DNA of 64,000 nt. Source: Epiperipatus broadwayi. Taxonomy: Eukaryota > Onychophora > Udeonychophora > Euonychophora > Peripatidae. The notes under the pieces were generated by a model that saw nothing but the letters and a program-made list of their open reading frames with translations, ran no database searches and was not told where the DNA came from. The stretch spans positions 4,585,244 to 4,649,243 of the forward strand of contig JAQFVV010012418.1 of the NCBI GenBank assembly GCA_028023455.1. Reading direction: 5' to 3'. The number at the start of each line of letters is the position of its first letter. The stretch's first letter is position 1. Made by a program: the position numbers and the translations under genes. Shown here one piece after another: positions 50,290 to 61,964 of this stretch.

Positions 50290-51980
50290 AATGACACAAA
50301 AAAAATCAAACATAGCATCATATTAAAATTAACAGTTGCTAGAGTCTATTAAAAATTTGCTGGACAGGATTGACACTGACATAGTTAGGGTATTGACAGA
50401 CCATGAAAGCATGGAGTACCTTAATACCAAATTTTGGCATTTGTGGCTGTTTCTGCAACTGGCTGGAAACTTTTACCATGAAATATGTATTATATTTCTG
50501 TAGAAAAGCACATGTACTGTTTTTTTTTTCCAGAATTTTTTAGTGGTAGAAATATTTCCTTTACATAAACATAGTGGTTGTGAAATTGACATGTGAATTT
50601 GGACAAACATTTTTACATTTACCAGTCAGACCATAGAGAAAATACAGATTTTATATATAAGATATTTGCAAACATACATGGTATATAATATTTTAGTGTG
50701 AATGATTTAGTTTAATATGCATATAATTTGATACTTAGTAAGATTTATATAGATTATTAAAATTTATCATTATTATTTTTAACTTTAAGTCATTTAAATG
50801 CATCTCTTCAAGAGTAAAAGAAACTATTTTAATGTTTAAAGTGTTGTTGTAGATACATGCATTCTAATTAGGGTATTGGTAAACTTAAATTTTTATACAT
50901 ATAATTTAAATAGTGGCTTTCTTGTACTTAGCATTATAATACTCAGAAATATATATTTATATGAGAGATGATGAATTTCTCTTATTGCGTAGTTGTTTTA
51001 TGTAAGAGATGATAAATGCCTCTTATCATATATTTGAATAAGTGTGTCTAGGTATTTTAATGGCATAATTTTTTTTCTTCTTTTGCTACTTCATAGAATA
51101 ATTAACCACTTATTATTTTATATTAGTTTGCTTAGGTTTTGTCATCTGAATAGATAAGCTGAATGTATTGAAATAGATATTGGTTGTTAAAGGAAAATAT
51201 TTTACCTGCAAAATGTGTATCTTAATTATAATTTAAATTAATTTCTTTATTTTAGTAGTAAATAATAGTAATAATAACCCTTGTTAATATTTTTTTTAGA
51301 TCAAAAAAAAATTACTGCTTGGATATAAAAAGAATTGATTTGCATTAAATTCTAAAAATTGTAACAAATTTAATATATAAAAGAAAGAAAAAGAAATAAC
51401 ATTATTATTTTTATGAAAGTTATGATGTTACTTAAATGTAAATAAATGTATATAATTTTTTTTATTAAATTTGGTTTTCATATTTTTTTTTAATCATAAG
51501 ATTGTCACTTGTCATCATCATTGATTTTCTGGTCACATACTAGAATTTCTAAAACATTTATAATATTTACCCTGAGACATTAACCACACATACATAGATA
51601 TTTTCTTTTTCTTAATGATATTAAATTACCATTAGCTATTACAACATTATAATATAGAAAGAAAGGAATTGTGATTGCATTAAAAGAAACTCTATGATTA
51701 TTTAATTACTTATTTTGAATATATTTTGGAATTAATAAAATGCTTTTTGATTCCAAGGCATATTTATTTAAAGACACACACACATATATTTAGTAGAGTC
51801 TTAGTTAAATATTAAAATACATTTTATCTCTTATCATTATATATAAGTTTAGCTAGTCTGGAAGTGGAATTCATGCTTAGTGATCAGTGTGTAAAAATTT
51901 TCAGCTTAATTAATTCATGGGGTATAACAAAACCTTCCTCTCTCTCATACATACCATTACAGTTTTGGCTTACCCAATTC
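50290..51980. other. Non-coding DNA
   Basis: No gene or named repeat is recognised. Confidence 0.5.
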
Positions 51981-51990
51981 ATAAGGATTA

Positions 51991-52261
51991 TTAAATAAAA
52001 GACTTCTCATTTACTGTTACAGTTTTTGCCACCCATATATATATATATTGAATCAATTTTGAATATGTGCATTTGAAACACCGGTCTCTTAGGCAGAGAA
52101 GAACATACTCGGAGAGTATGTATGCCCAAACGATAGCTATAAAGTATATAACTAACGTTACATTTCCAGGACATGGCTTCTTCTCGGCTGTTGAGTTGAA
52201 CACCACATCCAAAGCACTTTTTTGTTTGTGTATAACCACGGACGCCAGCTGCTTATTCTAA
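51991..52261 (-). other. Possible minus-strand exon, unassigned
   Basis: Two overlapping minus-strand frames are open here. One encodes a peptide with a hydrophobic segment (VTLVIYFIAIVWAYILSEYV). A pyrimidine-rich TATTCTTTTAG lies upstream near 52262-52272 and could be an acceptor. The interval has more CpG than its surroundings. I recognise no domain, and the frame choice is undecided. Confidence 0.2.
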
Positions 52262-52803
52262 AAGAATACTAAAAGAATAGACAATGCACTTTGAACAGTG
52301 GCCACTATCTCAACGACTAAATCCACGACTAGCTCAGCTATTTGTAATCACTAATAGATTATACTTAATTAGTGATTAAAAGAATTGATAAAAGAATTTG
52401 TTAAAAAGAATTGACCGACAAATAAAGTTTAATTTTAAAGATAATTTATTAACTTACATTCATTTACTAAATTTAAACATTTTATACTTCTAATAAAACA
52501 CACGCATATTTTAAATTAACATTCTAAATAGTTTAAATATTCTTGAATATTTTCATAACAGAACACTGGGAATTTATCTACTTTGACTAATAATATTGAT
52601 ATAAGGATCACGCACATATTAACTCATGCACACACATAATAATGATAATAAAGGACTACATAGCATTTGAAATTTAATCACACACATCAATAGTTCATTT
52701 ATGTATGATATAGAGTTCATATAATTAGACACTTGAAAGATTCGTACAAATTAATGCAATGCAATGGCTATTACAGTATAAATGAAATAAGCAAATGTTT
52801 TAC

Positions 52804-52870
52804 CTAGGCTTTTGAATGTTGACGTAGAATTTTGTTCTTTGGAGGCTGCTTTCAGTGAAAATGTTTCCAT
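52804..52870 (-). CDS. Candidate first coding exon (partial)
   Basis: On the minus strand an ATG at 52870 opens METFSLKAASKEQNSTSTFK and reaches a splice donor CCTAG/GTAAAA at 52804/52803, in phase 1. A TATA box lies about 290 bp upstream, and the surroundings are CpG-richer than the rest of the window. The peptide has no recognised domain. Several upstream ATGs with short frames sit in the presumed leader. It could be a host gene 5' exon or the leader of an unrecognised element. Confidence 0.3.
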
Positions 52871-53154
52871 TATGAATGCTTGCCAGCCGGCTGGGAAGTT
52901 TCCTTGCTGAGTTTCCTGATTTTCACGATTATTACTATCGGAGACAATTAGATACTGATGGAGATTTTCTAAGATGTTAAGCTGACATTATTTCACGGGC
53001 AGATCTGCTGTTTTCTAGGACATGTGGGCTGGAGATAAACGTGTGTTCCTAAGATCTTCTCAACACTGCATTTTGTTTGATAATTGCTCAATTAATTTCT
53101 GAACTGCACTCACTCAATAAATTTGTGACATGCTACTGTCTGATAAAAAAAAGT

Positions 53155-53163
53155 CTATTTATA
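53155..53163 (-). promoter_or_regulatory. TATA box (TATAAATAG)
   Basis: The minus strand reads GATATAAATAGAC, with a TCAGACAG initiator-like sequence about 20 bases downstream. It heads the CpG-richer region that includes the candidate first exon. Confidence 0.4.
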
Positions 53164-53399
53164 TCTGCAACGTGTTGTCGAAATATTCCCGGCAAAGATC
53201 TGTTGTCGAATTCCAGTGATAATCATTTGATAATCGTGTTTTGAAAGATTGCTTAATTAGTAATAGCCATGCAAAAACGTATTGTTTTATATTAATTAAT
53301 ATCTAATAGCCATTGCCGTGTTTTTTAATGATAATCTTCTTTAACTTTCATTTATTTATAATAACATTTATTCTATTGTTGACAATCGCACATATATAC

Positions 53400-54260
53400 A
53401 CACATATATTAGTTTTAACATTATTTTTTCTTTAATTAAACTTGAATGAAAAGAGATTTGTATGTTTTAACCTTTTAAATTATATTTTTACGAATACTAA
53501 TAAAAACTCTTTATTTCCTTTTATAACCCTTAGTTTAATTTCTCAAACCAAGACTCCCCTCCCCCCTTTTGATTTTTATCTTTTTCAAAAACAAACTGAA
53601 TAAACTCTTCAACATTTAATTTTATGTTTTTCTTTAACAAAAGATTATTTTAATAATATAATTTTAGATAAAATTATATGTGCCTATATCAATATAGGTA
53701 CAATATATATATATATTATACTTTAACATGGAATGAAAAAAAATTGGGCATAGTACATTTTCCAGTTCATTAACAAATAAAATTAACAAAGACAGTGATG
53801 TTCATTTATAGTAAACTCTTATAAGTGAATGTCATAGAAAACAGTGCAGAGACTTCAAATGACACAATGAAGTTTGGAGAGAAGTATGGTGGGAGTAATA
53901 AGAACTGAAAGCAAAAATATTTGGACATGTTTTCTTTTAGTATTAAAATATTTCTACTACAAACACTCCAAGCAAACTTAAAATCCATGATTAATTACAT
54001 TCATTTAATTTTTATATCAGACAAAAAAAGTGTTTTTTTATTATTATTTCAAACTCAAGAAATAAAAAGCAATAAATTCTCTATGCTGGTTAATGTAAGG
54101 TAAATAATATCTTAAGTAATAACAATTGCACCTATAAGAACATATAGAGTGAACATAACAGTACAAATTTGTCCTGCTCAGCTTATTTAATATTTCAAAA
54201 AGGAAGTGAATGATCTTTTTTTAATTAATAACAATCTTCTTTCTATTACCACATTATATG
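53400..54260. other. Non-coding DNA
   Basis: No gene or repeat is recognised. Confidence 0.5.
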
Positions 54261-54269
54261 TATATTATT

Positions 54270-54770
54270 TAGCTTGCTATGTCTAACTTAATAATTAATT
54301 AGTAACAATTATTAATATATTTCCATAAAGGGCTTGTATTAATGTTGGGTAGCAGAAAATTTGAAACCTGTCAATTGAACTATAATAATTTGCTATCTAT
54401 ATATGTACTGAGTAAATAATGAAGACATGTGGAAGAGATTGTGATCTGGGTCAACTCATGAGTGCTGGTTATGCATGAAATGTGCATCTTAGGAATTATT
54501 TATATTTTCATGTCTTTGATTATTTAAATACATGTTATATGAAGTTAAGTTTAAGTATCTTTAAAAAAAGAACTAATGTGTATATGGATATAATTTGTAA
54601 TGTTCTATATGGATTACTTGGAAAAGTATATATTTCTAATATATTGGTAGTATGAAAGGTTGGTTTGACTTCTGGGCTGATAGATAGTAAAAAACAACAA
54701 ATTTGCAAACATTTATGTATAATTCATTGGAAGTTTCAGTTGCTTCCTGTTAAAGTTACATATAATCTGA
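54270..54770 (+). repeat. Direct duplicate, copy 1 (family B half plus 3' flank)
   Basis: It runs from TTAATAATTAATTAGTAACA through a family B arm and hammerhead relic. About 270 bp of 3' sequence follows (CATGTCTTTGATTAT, GGAAAAGTATATATTTCTAA, TTGGTAGTATGAAAGGTTGG). The same order recurs at 55490-56090. Confidence 0.8.
54443..54497 (+). ncRNA. Hammerhead relic (family B)
   Basis: The core reads CUCAUGA (G5 lost). Helix II is partly paired (GUGCUG/AUGCAU), GAAA is at 54477-54480, and helix III AUG-UG-CAU is kept with C at 17. It should be inactive. Confidence 0.6.
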
Positions 54771-54888
54771 GTTATTTATTATTTACAGATATTAAAATTG
54801 AGTTTTCATTTCATATTTTGAAGTTTTTGAAACTAAAGCTCTGCTTTGATCCTCTGAACATTTAATTCATGATGCTTATCATGTATTC

Positions 54889-55281
54889 CAGGGGTCCCCA
54901 ACCTTTTTGCACTTAAGAGCACATTCTATAATACTGGCCAGGTGGCGGGCACCATTTATTTTTTCAACCATGTGGTAGGCACCATTTATTTTTTCAATGT
55001 AAATTTATAGTTGGATATTGTTAATAATACACATAATGTACAAAAAAATATTTCAAAAATAAAATTTTAACATATAATTAACATTTATATTTTTATGCTG
55101 TAAAAGTATAGTATGCCCTACAATTTGATTACAATATAATACAATAATTTATAAGAAATTTTAAAAATTAAATTTATTTGTATCAGATAAATAATTTTTT
55201 ATCATGTTCGGATAGCGGCGGGCACACATAAAATGGTCTGTGGGCACCATGGTGCCCGTAGGCATAGGGTTGTGGACCCTG
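54889..55281 (-). mobile_element. hAT-type MITE, second copy (393 bp)
   Basis: Starts CAGGGGTCCCCAACC, ends GGTTGTGGACCCTG, with an 8-bp duplication ATGTATTC/ATGTATTT (7 of 8 match). It is the reverse complement of the 15205-15602 copy, apart from scattered substitutions. It lies between the two direct duplicates. Confidence 0.95.
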
Positions 55282-55489
55282 ATGTATTTTATAATATATA
55301 ATCAATGATTATAATATATTTTATAGTGTAATAATTGTACACTCTTCCAGAAGGTATTAAAAGAGGATGCAGTTCCAACCTTGCATGAGAGTGTGAATGT
55401 TATCAAATGCTGTCATCATGGTTATGGAAATCAGATGCTGATATCTCTATAATACTGCAGATATATTTCTCATTAAGTAAGCCTTAAAA

Positions 55490-56090
55490 TATATATTTGG
55501 GCTAGGGATAATGTCTAGTTTAATAATTAATTAGTAACAGTTATTAATACATTTCCATAAAGTGTTTTGTATTAAAGTTTGTATATCAGAAAATTTGAAA
55601 CTTGTCAATTATACTATACCAATTTGCTATATATATATATATATATGTATGTATTAAGCAAATAATGAATATATGTGTGCAAGATTGTGAGCTGAACCAA
55701 CTAATGAGTGCTGGTTCAGCACAAAATGGGAATCTTGGGGATTATTTATGTTTTTCACATGTCTTTGATTATAAAATTCAGTAATGTGTGATGCAATAGA
55801 AGTTTGAAATATATTTAAATACATGTTATATAAATTTATATACCATATAATAAATACATGTTATATAAAATTATGTTTAATTATCTTTAAAAAAACAACT
55901 AATATGTATATGAAGTCAGTTTGTAACATATGCTATATGGATTATTTGGAAAAGTATATATTTCTAATGTATTGGTAGTGTGAGAGGTTGGTCTGACTTC
56001 TGGGTTGATGGATGGTAAAAAAAAAAAAACAACTTGCAAACGTTGTATAACTCATTGAACGTTTTAGTTGTTCCTGTTCATATTATATTC
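55490..56090 (+). repeat. Direct duplicate, copy 2 (family B half plus 3' flank)
   Basis: It is homologous to 54270-54770 in the same orientation, with an extra 80-100 bp of ATACATGTTATATAAA-type repeats in the middle. Further family B body (GGTATTAAAAGAGGATGCAG, 55340-55490) lies directly upstream of this copy only. Confidence 0.8.
55689..55743 (+). ncRNA. Hammerhead relic (family B)
   Basis: The core is CUAAUGA, helix II GUGCUG-GUU-CAGCAC is perfect, and AAAA replaces GAAA. Helix III is degraded (AUGGGAAU), followed by C and UUGG, which still pairs with CCAA. Two core positions are lost. Confidence 0.6.
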
Positions 56091-56099
56091 TCTTCTGTA

Positions 56100-57820
56100 A
56101 AAGATATGTTATTGCTATTATTATAGTAATTGTAGAGGGCAGTGCTTAATGCCAAGGAAATCTCTGTTTAATATATATCGCAGAGAAAGTTATTTTTGAA
56201 TAAATGGGGTATTACACCGAAAACAAATTTATGATTTATGATAGAAAGAACAGTTGGAAAAAACAAAACCAGAAACATAAATTGAATTGATGTTATTTAA
56301 AAAATCTAATGATTAATTGATAATTGATATTTACAACTAATTTTTTTTTTTTTAGCAGAACATTTTAAATTGGAAATTATAATCATCTATAACAGAAGTA
56401 ACATCATTTTTATCTTGAGAATTAAAATCTTTGCTATATAAATCTTTTAATCTCATAGCTAAATATTATCGAGAATTATTTTATTAGAAGAAGATTAAAT
56501 TTTTTTTTCTTCTCTTATAGGACTTAAACCAAGATTTATGATTTATATAAAAGTACCCAATAATGACAGTCATTTTAAACATTACGTCTTTTATTATTAT
56601 TAAAACATAAGCTTTTTAATTATCATTATGAAGTACCTCAAATTGATTTTCATTTTTAATCAATATTAATTTTTAAATTGAAATGTCTATATTTTATCAT
56701 AATTTTTTTAAATTGTCTATTTCAATTACCTTTTTGTGACGATTAAACTAACGAGTGTTTATTCAAGCGTTTATTTTAATTAATAATTTTTGATTTTTTA
56801 AAAATATAAATTACAGCAAATGTTGGATATGTATTAATGTAGAACTCATTTTTTAAAAAAGAAAAAATATATTAAAAGTAAAATGAAAAAGAATTTTCCG
56901 AATTTAATTCTAATTTTAACATATTTTGTTTAACTGCCCTATATAGTTTAGCGCAGTCGTAGAATAGAAGTCAAACAGGTAAAATCCCTTATATCAAACT
57001 CATTCTGTCACTTTTTGGTTCGAAAACCTCATGATTTCTCTGATGACGAATTATTTGATTTTTTTACTTTATTGTATTGGAATTCTATTTTATTCTTAAG
57101 ACCATAAGTGGCAACTTTTATTGCACTTCATCACAAGTGATTGGTGAATTAATTAAAAAATGTAATCAATTTAAATTATGGTGCACTTTCTAATATATAA
57201 AAGAATCAAATGAAACAATTAATATATATAAAATATACATTAAACATAATGGCAAGAATATTTTTATTATTTTTAGACTTCTCTGTATTAGTGAATTTTT
57301 CTGCTACTAATATATATCTTACAATCATCCCACTTTTACAATATCAAATCCAGAACATCATTTATATCATTGGAAAATGGTTATTTTGTTTAAATATTTT
57401 AATTACAAGTTTCAAAAATATGTGGTGGAGTGGAAGTTTTAAGCATATCTTAAAAATATTGCACATGAACAATAGAGATGAAGTTGAATTATATTGTGTA
57501 TTTAATGAAAAATAAGTGCATTAAAATTTAATTGAAGTTTAAAGTTTACATATGTGATTCAAGAAATGCCACATGTGATGGAGCATTGAATTGTATTTCT
57601 TGAGTCTGTCCACATTGACTTTTTTAAGTATGTTTTTTAATTATTTTCTCATACATTTATTCATTTATGAATTACATCTTTTTAATAATGAAAGGGTGTC
57701 ATTAATTACAGCTCTAAATTTGAGATATTAAAAGTGGAAGAAAATTTAGCATACACCATCATAATCATCAACATTTTCAAATATTGTTAATTAATAGCTT
57801 CTGTGGCCACATCACTATAG
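56100..57820. other. Non-coding DNA
   Basis: No gene is supported. A 101-residue hydrophobic frame at 57210-57515 is compositionally typical of AT-rich noise. Confidence 0.5.
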
Positions 57821-57830
57821 TGAACTTTCT

Positions 57831-57854
57831 TATCTATCTATCTATCTATCTATC
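57831..57854. repeat. (TATC)6 microsatellite
   Basis: Six tandem TATC/GATA units. Confidence 0.95.
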
Positions 57855-58150
57855 CATGTCACATATGGTCTCTTTCTGTCTCTTACAATATTTTGAGATC
57901 CACTTTAAGTCTTCATCATATTCCGCCTAACTTTATTTTAACCTCTTAGTTTTTTCAATGATATCAATATGTGGTTCTTTTGTCAAACATGATACTTCAT
58001 TTTTGATCTTTTTATCTGATTTTAACATAAATCTTTCCATCTGTCTCTGCATGATCTGTAGTCACTTTTATTAAATATCCAAACATTAATATTCATAAGT
58101 AAGAAAATTTGATAAAATACCCCCCCCCCTTTTGTTCACATTTTTTTTTT

Positions 58151-58996
58151 GGCAGCCACCTTTTAACTCTATTACAAAACTATGAGAATGAAATTGAAAA
58201 CACAATAATATTTTCAATCTAAGCTCAATAGCTTATATAGTCATATGGGTCTGAACTCAATTCAGCACCCATACATTTTGGTGTCTTTGGCTCTTAAACA
58301 GCCATAGCCACCACTATCCTATTAGGCAGGATTGGTGTTAAACCACTAAACATCACATGATCACCATCTTTATACTAGCACCTAATTGTTGTAAGCAAAG
58401 GCAAAACTCTCCATACAGTAGTGCCAAACAGAGTAATCAGTGGATGCACAGGGTGGCACTACTGTATGGAGAGTTTTGCCTTTGTTTACAACAATTATGT
58501 GCTAGTATAGAGATAGTGATCATGTGATGTTTAGTGGTTTAACACCTATCCTGTCTAATAGGATAGTGGCGGCTATGGTTGTTTAAGAGCCAAAGACACC
58601 AAAATGTACGGGTGCTGAATTGAGTTCAGACCTATATGACTATATAAGCTATTGAGCTTAGATTGAAAATATTATTGTGTTTTCAATTTCATTCTCATAG
58701 TTTAGTAGTTAAGCAGAGATAAAAGGTGGTTGCTAGAGGGTTGCATTGGATCCTAAGATCTAGATGCAGTGCTCTCAGATCCAAAGCTCCTCACTGACGA
58801 AGGCCACAAGCCAGAAACTAGTCTGAGGATATTGGATGAGTAGGCATTAGATAGGGATTTTATGCACAAGCCTTCTGGCATCCATTGATTACTCTGTTTA
58901 GCACAGGTGGCAATACTGTATGGAGAGTTTTGCTCTGTTTATCAACAATTAATGTGCTAGTATAGGAAATGTGATCATGTGATGCTTAATGGTTTA
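58151..58996. repeat. Family A nested palindrome with hammerhead
   Basis: At the centre (58401-58479) two family A ends (GGCAAAACTCTCCATACAGT and complement) face each other. They are flanked on both sides by outer family sequence (TTAAACCACTAAACATCACA) and then by the body arms. The right side continues into a full arm with an intact hammerhead and another family end, finishing near 58996. The left arm stops at GGCAGCCACC, next to a T10 run. It looks like two family A units in inverted tandem, one truncated. Confidence 0.8.
58779..58837 (+). ncRNA. Type I hammerhead ribozyme, core intact (family A)
   Basis: Outer helix I is AUCCAA/UUGGAU (6 bp), internal loop AGC/UA, inner helix I UCCUCA/UGAGGA (6 bp, perfect). 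CUGACGA is at 58794-58800. Helix II is A-GGC-CACAA-GCC-A, GAAA at 58814-58817, helix III ACUAGU, C17 at 58823. All invariant bases are present. The 3-bp helix II with an A-A first position is the one weak point. Confidence 0.8.
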
Positions 58997-59245
58997 TTAT
59001 GTTTTTACATTTCACAATCAGAATAATAATACAATATATATATATATTCAGACCTTTTAAAAGTTTAATTTATAAAACGATATTTTAAATCAGTGTTATT
59101 ATTTATTTATTTATTTTATTTCAATGAATGTAGAAAATATCTATAATTTTTGTCTGTGTTTATTTCTAGTTTTCCTTTCAATTTTATATAAATATTTATG
59201 CACACCCACTATATTAGTGTATGTAATCCAACTGGTTACAATATA

Positions 59246-59316
59246 TATATAAAATACATATTTTGCGGCTTCATCCGTGTTAACATGGATGAACCCGCAA
59301 AATATGTATTTTATAT
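59246..59316. repeat. Near-perfect 71-bp hairpin
   Basis: AAAATACATATTTTGCGG and TTCATCC on the left are matched by GGATGAA and CCGCAAAATATGTATTTT on the right. There is one mismatch in about 26 pairs, extra outer AT pairs and a short GTGTTAACAT-type loop. It keeps two CpGs per arm and lies about 40 bp before the second Gypsy fragment. Confidence 0.9.
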
Positions 59317-59350
59317 ATTTAACCCATGCAAATCTTCGTTTTAACATATA

Positions 59351-60990
59351 TATATGCTGAAATTGAAAAATGAAGTGTCACAAATACAGGCTGATGTGAA
59401 TAATAAGATACAAAAAGTTATCAAAGAAAAAGATCTTAACTGTCAAAAAAGGTTTACTGAATTTGAAATAAAGTTAGAAAATAAGATTGAAAGTAAATAT
59501 ACAAAAATAAAAAAATATATATGATAATCTTTAAGATAAAATATACCAAGATCAAGAAGATATAAAAAAGGATATCACTGAGAAAATGAAATATATCCAT
59601 ATAGAAATTGATAGCTACAAAATAGACAAAAAATTCAAGTATGTAATCAGGAAAAAAAATCAATCCATAGAAAATGATTTCCAATGTCTTAACATTAAAC
59701 AAAATTTAATTGACACAGAAACAAAACAAAATAAAAACAACCCTGAAATCTTATTAGAAAACCAGGTGAGCATATTGAACCAACTAGGGAATAAGAATAT
59801 TTCAAAAGATCAAATGATAAAAGGTTTGAGAAGTGAATATGATAAAGAAAAACAAGAAATAGTAGCCATATACAAGTTTCTAAAAAGATTAAATCTTCCA
59901 ACAGTGAAGAGGACATCACTGCTGATAAATTAAATTGCATAATGGAAGTTATCATCAATAGAATGGAAGAAAAACAAAACAAAAATGGAGATCAAGATGA
60001 AACAGGAAATGAAAGTGAATACACACAGATGACATAAAACAATAATGAAGATGCCATCTACTTCTTAGAAGAATATGTCAGTAATCATAATACCCAATCA
60101 CCTGTTATCCTCCAAAAGGAATATATCAACAACCTCAGCCATACTCTCCAAACTAACACAATAAATCAGTTTGTAAAGCTGAAAATATTCCAACGTCTGA
60201 CTAATGAATCTTTGATAGAATATTTAAAAAGCTTAAATCTGTCTTTTTCTGTTCATAACATCTAATAATGGTGTATAGCTATCTGCAAAGGTGTGCTCTA
60301 TCTTGGTGGGAATCATTATTCCAAGTGTTCAAAATGTTTAAAGAGTAGCAGACCTTAACTAGTAAAGAATATTTGGAATAACGATCACCAAAAACATTGT
60401 TATATCAAATCCTTCAGGAAAAATATAGTAATGAAACACTCCTTTGAAGGCAGATGGCCAAATTAAAAAATCTGGATAACTATAATATTAGTCAGAACCA
60501 AATAATATGAATAGAGAAGCATAACTTATCTTTAAAGATTGAGCAATCATTATTATGTGACAACACATAAAACACAGAATGCTGACCTATTAAATAGCAT
60601 AGAGTCCAATAATCAAAATATGTTACAAATACTCAGAAAAGAGGGAAGAAGATATACCCATAAATGCTGTTAATTATAAAGGAAAAAAAAACAACAATAA
60701 TAACCCTGACCATCAATAAGGTAAACAATAAAGGATAATGATAGCAAATACAATAAAATATCCAAAGACCAGTAATGTAGTATCCACTAGCAGATAAAAT
60801 CAAACAAAATATGGGTATGGTAAAGACATACCCAAAGTATTAAGTAAAGTAAATTAAGAAGGGACTTGGGGGAAGTGTTTCTCCTCAAGGACTCATATTA
60901 AAGTAAGGAACAAAACTAAAACATTAATAAGTGAAATCACCAATCTAACATGTTCATGGGAAGATAAAATGTCTAATCATGCTGTACAAA
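59351..60990 (+). pseudogene. Gypsy-type gag remnant
   Basis: Three frames hold a Lys/Glu-rich coiled-coil-like region (LKNEVSQIQADVNNKIQKVI at the start, QIPEILLENQVSILNQLGN-like further on). A segment IYFLEEYVSNHNTQSPVILQ, then KLKIFQRLTNESLIEYLKSL, follows at about 60055-60240. Its place directly upstream of a protease and RT suggests gag, but gag is poorly conserved and the call rests mainly on position. Confidence 0.55.
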
Positions 60991-61330
60991 GCTGCCCTAT
61001 GATAGAATTAATGTTTGAGGATTTAAGAGTTAAAGCCTTGTTAGATACTGGTAGCTAAATCTCTGTGATTTCTGATATTCTATAGAAGAATGATGAATAA
61101 AGCTCCAAATATCAAAATACCCCTCAAGTCAGTATAAGTTGCCATGATTAACAATAAAAAGGCAAAATTAATTAAAAAACAAATCTGGGTTAAACTGACC
61201 ATTAAACAAATATGTATCTATCATATCATTTTAATACTAAGTGACCTCATTTATGATGTCATCTTAGGGGCAGACTTCCTACATTTGAACAAATGCATGG
61301 TTGATTTCGAAAACATTACTACCAAGTTAT
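60985..61330 (+). pseudogene. Retrotransposon protease remnant
   Basis: CPMIELMFEDLRVKALLDTG, followed by Ser and a stop, carries the aspartic protease DTGS motif near 61045. A frameshift follows. Then IYDVILGADFLHLNKCMVDF at about 61250-61310 is the C-terminal ILGADFL block. Stops and shifts show it is dead. Confidence 0.8.
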
Positions 61331-61593
61331 GACTTAAATGAAATTGATTGTATATTGTCTACCATACCTGAAGTATTACTGAAAGAAAAATGTGTCAAGT
61401 AAAATTTAATTATAGATGATGATATAGAAAAATTGTGATCTGTGATTAATGAATATAATATATTCTCAAAAATATCAGAAGTGATAGAGGAATTCCAGCA
61501 AAGAATTAAACTGTTTGAAAACTAACCATTTTAATCCAAAACATATCTTATCCCATTTCAATATAGAAATAAAATTAATAAACAGGTCCAAAG

Positions 61594-61960
61594 ATGATCG
61601 ATTGGGGAATAATTTCCAAATGCTCTTCACCATTTTGTAACCCTATTACAATGATGAAAAAGAAAGATGAGTCGATGAGATTTTGTTTATATGCTAGACA
61701 TCTAAACAAAATTACTATTCCAGATAAGAACATACCACTACCCATACATGAATTATTCATGAAATTTGGTAATAATAAAGTATTTTTCACTTTTGATTTA
61801 ATCTCCAGTTATTGGCAAATTTAACTTCATCCAGATGATCACCAATAATATACTGCATTTCAATAGGAGGGAATTACCTAACAATTTAATAGGATGACAT
61901 TTGGATAGATTAATAGTGGTGTCTGTTTACACAAAGATTAGTTTATAATATGTTTCTAGT
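61594..61960 (+). pseudogene. Gypsy reverse transcriptase, N-terminal fragment
   Basis: MIDWGIISKCSSPFCNPITM, then KKKDESMRFCLYARHLNKIT, PLPIHELFMKFG and FFTFDLISSYWQI correspond to the RT fingers and the first palm motif (catalytic Asp in FDLISSY). After a stop, RMTFG and INSGVC trace the next block to about 61940. Homology then ends before YxDD, so RNase H and integrase are missing. No LTR was recognised. Confidence 0.85.
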
Positions 61961-61964
61961 GACA

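Noticed and set aside
56940-57045. tRNA-like sequence (GCGCAGTCGTAGAATAGA ... GGTTCGAAAACC)
   Set aside because: A- and B-box-like motifs are present but no acceptor or anticodon stem forms and no second copy supports a SINE.
57210-57515. 101-residue hydrophobic frame
   Set aside because: Composition (Ile, Phe, Leu, Asn, Lys) is typical of random AT-rich frames and there are no recognisable motifs or splice context.
59454-59982. Minus-strand hydrophobic frames of 82 and 95 residues
   Set aside because: They are antisense to the plus-strand gag-like coiled-coil region of the second Gypsy fragment.
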